64,000 nt of DNA from Toxonevra muliebris (Eukaryota > Arthropoda > Insecta > Diptera > Pallopteridae), in contig OY829326.1 of NCBI GenBank assembly GCA_963691655.1, positions 137,968,998-138,032,997 on the forward strand. The letters are read 5' to 3'. This document shows positions 57,410 to 64,000 of this stretch, piece after piece. Every line of letters begins with the position of its first letter. Within the stretch, counting starts at the first letter, position 1. The notes under the pieces are model-generated. The model saw only the letters and a list, made by a program, of their open reading frames with translations. It was not told where the DNA came from and did not search any database. The translations under genes and the position numbers were made by a program.

Positions 57410-58955
57410 CATTCAAATAGCGAAATTGAGAAAAAAATCAATAGTGGAATTTCCCAATTAGTGCAAAAAAGTAAGGGTAAAAGCGAAATATGGACGCTTT
57501 TTGCTCAAATTTTAAAGAACGACGAAAGAAGATTTTTCATGCTGCCGCACTTAATTAAAATATTTAAGTACAATGGAAGACATTCGTCTAATCTCAACAG
57601 CCATAAATAAGTGATTCGTTTTGCCCTCACAAACTGTATCTTTCAAAAAGCAGGATAAATAAGAAGCTATTGATGCATCCGCAACAAGGGTAATTGAGGG
57701 CTGTCGTTCCTTTACTGCTATTGAAGGATCGGGATTGCGTAAAATGGCGAAATAATTGATTTGCTTTCTAACCTATCAACACTTTCACACCGAATAATAA
57801 CGCCGAAAACCACACAAGGAAAGAAGAACGAAGTAACATCGAAAATTGCAAATCTAACTTCTGTAACCATTGATCATTCGCAAGATAGCTACGTGAAGAG
57901 AAATTTTTTGTGCGCTACTTTGTTTTCGTTTTCGTTACGGACAAGGGAAGCCTTATAATAAAAGTTCTGGAAAACTACAGAAGGCTGAATTGTTCAAGTC
58001 ATTTATTTTCCAATGTTCTGGACTCTGCGTCGAGCTAGTTCTTGCAAAAAGGTTGTCAAATATTTTAAAAATGCAAGTCTCCAACATAAGCACAAAACTT
58101 CACTGAAAACCCATTGCTCTACACGTTGAAATTCACATTATGACATGTTTAAATCAATCTCAAGCACCTGGATAAAAGTAAAGATTATCAAGTATAAATA
58201 TTTTAATTCTGCAATGCTGTATTAAGCTGTGTGCCAATTTTGACATTGTTTTCAAAAAATTTCAAGAATGTAGTTTTCCTTCTATAATTTTTATTATTCC
58301 ATTAATCAACCGCTTCAAGGAAATTTGTGAAGTTTAGGAAAATGATGTTGAAGCAATTTCAGCTTTAAAGTCAATCATTGTGAAAAAGTTAGAAGAGACC
58401 TGGGTTTCAAAATTAAGTATATGGAACAAAACAGTTTTTTTTTTTGTGTATCCACCAGCAATTTGTGGGTAAGAAAATTATTTGGATGACATAAAAGAGT
58501 TAAAAAAATTTAAAAAAAAAGAATTACATATGAACAAAATTAATCTCAATCCATTACCAACTGCAACATCGGATTTGCCATTCCCAGTCACACTATCTAA
58601 CTTAACATCTTTATCAGTTCCGTCGCCGTCGAATTTAACATCGCCAATTTCATCGCCACCAATATTACGATTCACCTCAATTAAAAATCAGTCAAATTTT
58701 TCACCTAATCCAAGCAATTCTCCAAGCACTCCATTACACAAAGAAGTTCGTTTCTTCTCCCCAAATTTATTGAGACGTTCTATGATGTTAACAACAGAAA
58801 ATGCAAGGGAACAACTATGACGCTACAGTTTAGAAAACATAATGATCGATGAACATTTTGATGTGATGCAATGGTGGAGAACCAACTCAGCAAAATATTC
58901 AAAATTGTTAAAGATAGCGTTGCGCATTCTATCAATTCCAGCAAGCTTAAAGTCA
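57410..58955 (+). pseudogene. Decayed hAT transposase, nearly full length
   Basis: In order: a broken BED finger (GKSEIWTLFAQI, YNGRHSSNLNSHK; the Cys pair is lost), RSFTAIEGSG near 57700 (hAT N-terminal core), SKIANLTSVTIDHSQDSYVK near 57840, LNCSSHLFSNVLDSASS near 57985, HYDMFKSIS near 58135, and the hATC dimerisation block FDVMQWWRTNSAKYSKLLKI, ALRILSIPAS near 58855-58950. Many stops and shifts. A 112-codon open stretch (58482-58820) is the Ser/Pro-rich part. The minisatellite starts directly at its end. Confidence 0.8.
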
Positions 58956-59660
58956 ATTGGAGTCACTTAGAGACAATTGAGATTTGAAGTCAATTGGAGT
59001 CATTTGAAGCCATTTGGAAATTTGAAGTCAATTGGAGTCAATTGAAGTTACTTGGAGACACGTGAAGTCTTTTGGAGTAAATTTGAATTTGAAGTCAATT
59101 GAAGTTTTTTGGAGTCAATTGAGAGTTTAAAGTCAATCGGAGTCACTTAGAGTCAATTGGGATTTGAAGTCAATTGAAGTCATTTAGGGATTTGAAGTCA
59201 ATTGAAGCCACTTGGAGTCAATTAGAATTTGAAGTCAGTTGGAGCCAATTGGAATTTGTAGTCAATTGGAGTCACTTGAAGTCTTTTGAAGTCACTTAAA
59301 GTCAATTGGGATTTGAAGCCAATTGGAGTCGATTGAAGTCACTTGGAGTCACTTGAAGCCACTTGGAGTCAATTGGAATTTGAAGTCACTTAGAGCCAAT
59401 TGGAATTTGAAGTCACTTGACGTCAATTGGAATTTGAAGTCAATTGGAGTCACTTACAATCAATTAGGATTTGAAACCAATTGGAGTCACTTGAAGTTAC
59501 CAGGACTCACTTGGACACACTTGAAGTCTTTTAAAGTCAATTAGGGTTTTTAAGTCAATTAGAGTCACTTAGAGCCAATTGGAATTTGAAGTCAATTGAA
59601 GTCACTTAAAGTCAATTAGGGAATTGAAGTCAATTGAAGTCACTTAGAGCCGTTATTGTA
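58945..59660. repeat. Minisatellite, GAAGTCAATTGGAGTCA units
   Basis: About 700 bp built of short variants of AGTCA(A/C)TTGGAATTTGA and AGTCACTTGGAGTCA, with roughly 10-, 15- and 30-bp periods. In one frame it reads as a 10-residue NWNLKSL repeat, which is a by-product of the periodicity. Confidence 0.9.
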
Positions 59661-59669
59661 TTTAAAGGT

Positions 59670-61206
59670 CCAAATCAAACTGAATCACATATTTAGTTAA
59701 ATAAAAGTCTTCTGTTTTTTTTATAGTTTTATGTTTTTTATACTTTTTATTGTTTTTCGTCGATTTTTTAGTTTGTTTCTTTTGTTTTGCTTTCGATTTT
59801 TTTCATGTATATATTTTATTGTTATTTTCATTCTCACTTTTTTTTAACTTTATACATACATATATATAAGTAATTATAATTATAATAATTAAAATATAAA
59901 TTAATAAACATTGTTATTTGTTATTAATAATTATAATTTAAATTATACATATACATAACTATATATAGGTGTAATTAAGGTGTAATTTTTGCAAGGTACA
60001 TAATTAATATAATGATTATTTGAAAAAAAGCTGTTTTTATGTAAATATTTGTTATCGAAAAGAAACAGAAATCTAAAAGGCATGTGCTGAAATTCAGTTT
60101 CAATTTCGAACACACACACCGAGATTGAGAACAGGCCTGAATATTTTATTTATTTTTTTATGTATTTTAATTTAAATTTTCCTTTACATAAATAATTATA
60201 AATTAAACTATAGATACTAACTTAAAAATAAAATTTAAGTTATACTTTTAATTTTAAATTAATTTACAAATTTAATTTACACAAACCCGCGGCGTGTGTC
60301 GATACTCTTTGTGTGTGTGTGTGTGTTTTTTTTTAATGAATTATATATATATTTATAATAATAAAGAAATTTTACAAAATAAATGAAATTTTTATAATTT
60401 TGCATGCTTTGAAAAGCTACATAAGTATATGTATGTACTAAAGTGTTGTTACGTGTTCGTTTGTGTGTTTAATTTTTTTTTTTTTGTTTAAATATAATTT
60501 TCAAAAGCTACAATAATATGAGGTTTCCATATACATGAAAAATACATTTTTGTTCTTTAATTTTTCTCTAGATAAATACACCTAAATTTTGAATATAATC
60601 GTTTGTAATAATTTTACGATTAATAACGGGTAAACTAAATTTTTTCAAACTGTTTCTGTAATTCAATTGAATGATTTCAGTTTCGGTTTGAAAATGAATT
60701 TCACAATATTTTAAATTTTTCGTAATTTTTATGTTCAGAAAGAAATTAATTTTTAATTGTGTGATTTGTTTTTACTTTTTTTTATATAAATATGAGTATA
60801 ATTTATTGAAGCTTGATTCAAAAATGTATGTGGATGTGTGTGTGTATATTGTAAAAGAGCAATTCCTTCTTTCTTGACTTTAAACTTTTTATTATATCGT
60901 TTATTAACTTGGTATATTTCTAGGCGCTTTTCTAAATTCAAAATTAAAATTATATAAATGTATCTAATTTTTAAACAACTACGCACACTAAATTAAAGAA
61001 AAATTGGATTGTCATTTTAAACACTCTGGTATTTATTTATGTTATGTCCTCTTCGAGGGATGTGTCAATGAAGCTAGAGAAAAGGAAGTGCAGAGAGCCA
61101 GGCAGCAAGTGTTGCGTTCAGCAAATGTCTAAATCAGTTAAAAATACCTTTTTTTGCCTGAAGTGATCTCTTTTCCCTTACTTAAGTTCAATTATTTTTT
61201 ACATAC
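59670..61206. other. AT-rich spacer with microsatellites
   Basis: Very AT-rich, with GT/TG runs near 60308-60326 and 60830-60845. No ORF or family recognised. Confidence 0.45.
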
Positions 61207-61461
61207 ATATATCGCTCATTTACTAAAAGACTGTCATAAGTCAAAAACACGATTTTTGAGTTAATGATGCAGAATTATTAATTATGTCACACTTCATATT
61301 GTGTAAAAATTTCGTATTAATATCTTGTATACTCAGCGCGTGAGAACTATAAGATTTCTTCTTTTTTCTGCAAAGTGCGAGTCAATTGAAAACTTTAAAC
61401 TCGTTTTCTGCAAAATCGTGTTTTTTGAGTTATGACAGTCTTTTAGTAAATGAGCGATATA
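61207..61461. mobile_element. Palindromic MITE (255 bp), about 50-bp TIRs
   Basis: Left TATATCGCTCATTTACTAAA and AGACTGTCATAAGTCAAAAA return at the right almost without change as the inverse. TA at both ends suggests Tc1/mariner-type targeting. Near-identity of the arms indicates a young copy. Confidence 0.8.
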
Positions 61462-61959
61462 TTATTCAGTCAAACAAAAAGAGAGATTATTTTTATTGAA
61501 TTATGTCATAGATTTATGAAAGAAATAATACCAACAAAGCTAAGATAGTTAAGGAATTTTAGGTGTTTAAATTTGTTATGGATAAGAAGAGAGCGGTCGA
61601 GGGACAGCGTCACATATTTTTCTTTCATTATAGTAAAATAACACAGACCTTCGTTTTTCATTTTTTGAAATTTTTTGCACTTTTAGATTCGATTTTAGAT
61701 CTCAAAATTTTAGCAACTCTACGCTTAGATTCAAATTCAGCTTACAAAATTCTACGGGAAATGGCTAGTGTAGTTTTTGAATCCAGTTCTTAAGAATTAA
61801 GAAATTTTTTTGTTAATTGCGTCCAAGCAAAGAAGCTTTAAATTATTTAAAATCGATTTAAATAAAATTATTCATTAAACTTTGAGATCTTTATGGTTCT
61901 CTGAAGTAGGGGCTGCATTTATCTTCACTTAAGTGGTAGTAAAACAAAACTTCTTTGAT

Positions 61960-62530
61960 TAGAACGGTACCCAGCAAACAAGAATGGATAGTAACGACTT
62001 TCAATTCTGCAGTGACAGGCCCAAAAATCAAATTTTCTTACGATGAAGTAGTGTTTTTTAAGAAGCAGAGATCTTCGTTATTTGTAGGCACAAGGAACTA
62101 CGAATTTGGAGGTTCAAGCATTATTCGTTATTTTTGTGGACAGTCAAGTAGTAATTAAATACGTGGGCATTATCATAAGATCAACACACCCTAAAACAAA
62201 ACCCACAGCCATCAAGTTAATTTCTGTTGGGTTCCCAGACATTCAAATATTTATTGCGAAGAGTGGAAGCCATCCGATTGCCTAGTAAATGAGTGCTAGA
62301 TTGGAGTTCCAGCTGCCTCAGGTTCGAGTGGAAACAACCTTAAAATGGAACTGTTATCAATTGGACGATGATTGACACCAAAAATAAGAAATGGTTGGGA
62401 ATATACAAGAGTAAGATACTTTGCAAAATCTATGGTGCAATATGCATGAACGACGTGTATCAAATAAGATGAAACCCCGAGCTATTAGTGATATCGCTCG
62501 CTTGGTTGTGTTAAGTATAAGTAAGCTTTC
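61960..62530 (+). mobile_element. LINE RNase H domain relic
   Basis: VIFVDSQVVIK near 62125, then INFCWVPRHSNI-like frame near 62220, PAASGSSGNNLK near 62310 and a TKNKKWLGIYKSKI block near 62375. This is the end of an RNase H domain and the region after it in R1/LOA/I-type LINEs. Frameshifts throughout. Confidence 0.55.
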
Positions 62531-62869
62531 GGACTAAAAAGATATTCAATTCGCCAGGTACGCCTCAATTGGTTTATTTTATTTTAGTTGATGATGTTAT
62601 AATTTCATGTGATTTTGTGACGAATTCTAAGTGACGTTTGGTTCTCGTCGGAAAACTCTTAAGGTTAGTCAGTTATCCTCTATTCTGTAGGCATGCTGAA
62701 TACCGTTCGCCGTTGAATCTTATCCGCTACTTTCCATTATCGCAAAAATTAATCAAAAATCGTGTGAATGATCTTCCATTCGAAAGCAACAGAAAGGAAG
62801 CTACTCATCAGCTGATGTCATCGTCCTCGATCTGCGCTATACATTATGAAAATCGAATGAGAGAATGAA

Positions 62870-63400
62870 TTTCGAAATTTCTTTGATATTTGTATGGAGT
62901 GTAATACTTTGCTCAAAGTAAATATCATTTAGTTAGTATAACTCTTTGCTTTTTCTCTAATGTGAAGTTATTTTTGTAGTTTATGGGCCATCCTAAAAAT
63001 ACGAAATCATTAACAACTTCAAAGTTATTTGGCTCAATGATGATTTTCTAGTCAAGTCGATGATGTTTATTGTTGCCTCTACTTTATACCTTATAGTACC
63101 GGCCTGGTAAGCTCCATAGTACCTATTTTTCACTCGAAATCACTAGAAATCTTCTTAATGTGAAGCTAATCATATGCCACAATATCGATATTATCTGCAT
63201 ACGCAAGAAGCTGATGGCGCCAGAGTGAAGGTTTCACGTAAAAGTTTTTCGAGGTATATGTCATATAAGTCATTCTCATAACTTTGACGAAACGCATTAT
63301 GGTCAGGACAGGCATTGACAGATCGCTGACTAAGAGTTGTAACTTTCTAATTAATATCCTAATGCTATACCTTCTTAGTGATTATTGGTAACTAGGCATC
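62870..63400 (-). mobile_element. LINE RT relic
   Basis: Minus strand reads LLAYADNIDIVAYD near 63215-63175 (RT active site YADD changed to YADN) and, about 150-200 nt later, FEVVNDFVFLGWPI near 63030, the standard downstream block of RTE/CR1-like RTs. Not intact. Confidence 0.6.
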
Positions 63401-64000
63401 CGCTTATATCTTGGAGAAAAATAGAATTGGTTTGGCCAGCCCTAATTAGGAGAAAAAGGTCGATACCCTTATCAGCCATTATCTTTATGAAAACTCAGAC
63501 TAAGAACATTACATTTCCAACGGATACATCGGCATAATTGCACATGAGTCCACACCACCAGTATGTCGTTTATTTGGCAATTATTGCTATTTTGAAGTGA
63601 GAATATATTATATATTGCTTTATTTAATAGTCATCTTTTTCATATGAAAGGCCTGCGATGAAAAAAAGATATCCAAAAATTTTTCTCGATTGGGTTTTTT
63701 TTTGTTTTTGCTTTTCTAAAATCACGCCGACATTTTGCCGATTTCAGATTTTAAAAATGTTGATTACTTTTTTTAACAATTTATGGTGTAATTACTGCGA
63801 GTTCGTGCGAGGGCGATGTTATGCAGACGGACAAATGATCCTCGGTCACGTCACTTCTTACGCTCTCTCTTTGATTTTCCAAGTATGTTATGTAGACGGT
63901 CACTTGATCGCCAATAACTAGCACTTTTCTTACATACTTTTAGTACTTTTTCGATACTTTTTTATTTGAACTTCGGAGATCATTTTTACTGTTTTTAACA
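63401..64000. other. Right-edge spacer
   Basis: No gene recognised. Two short related blocks near 63816-63850 and 63885-63912 share GTTATG(C/T)AGACGG. Confidence 0.4.

Noticed and set aside
58482..58820. Independent Ser/Pro-rich protein gene
   Set aside because: Its position between hAT transposase blocks in the same direction shows that it is part of the dead transposase.
59323..59544. Repeat protein with NWNLKSL units
   Set aside because: A by-product of the minisatellite period; no start context, and the flanking array is frame-shifted.

Overview
The window is nuclear DNA of a higher dipteran fly, most likely tephritid-like. It has split genes with short introns, AATAAA signals, AT-rich spacers, and orthologues of Drosophila pecanex and kurz lying side by side; from memory these are also close neighbours on the Drosophila X. 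Five protein-coding genes can be modelled exon by exon, and every reconstructed reading frame closes in phase. No intact RNA gene, CRISPR array or bacterial feature was seen.

Layout. (1) 1-10990, plus strand: the 3' part of pecanex (pcx), seven exons giving 2,166 codons and running off the left edge. Its second and sixth introns here carry dead LINEs. (2) 10991-17950: AT-rich 3' UTR/spacer, then decayed Tc1/mariner pieces. (3) 17954-22128, minus: complete kurz (DHX37-type DEAH helicase, six exons, 1,191 aa), convergent with pcx. (4) 22130-25200: MITEs and a minus-strand LINE. (5) 25206-26562, minus: two-exon gene for a secreted Pro/Thr/Gln/Tyr-rich protein that I do not recognise. (6) 26600-33200: LINE, Harbinger and nested hAT-like elements. 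(7) 33214-50397, minus: mitochondrial 2-oxodicarboxylate carrier (SLC25A21 type), whose 16.2-kb first intron contains a complete three-exon acid lipase gene (41393-43333, same strand) with TATA and GATA motifs, plus mariner, SINE, piggyBac-like and hAT-like elements. (8) 50400-54900: hAT-like MITEs, a head-to-head pair of Tc1 3' halves and a SINE. (9) 55074-56057, minus: MADF-BESS protein gene. (10) 56100-64000: TIR repeats, a nearly full-length dead hAT transposase, a minisatellite directly behind it, a near-perfect palindromic MITE and two LINE relics.

The genes are unrelated housekeeping or digestive functions: Notch-pathway/ER membrane protein (pcx), ribosome biogenesis (kz), mitochondrial transport, lipid digestion and transcription regulation. 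They do not form a pathway. The unusual content is structural: one gene nested in another, a hAT-like MITE whose target-site duplication is exactly the first eight bases of a lipase intron, and several elements inserted inside other elements. I found no convincing undescribed molecular system. The best leads are the splice-site insertion, the unrecognised secreted protein and the TIR element families.
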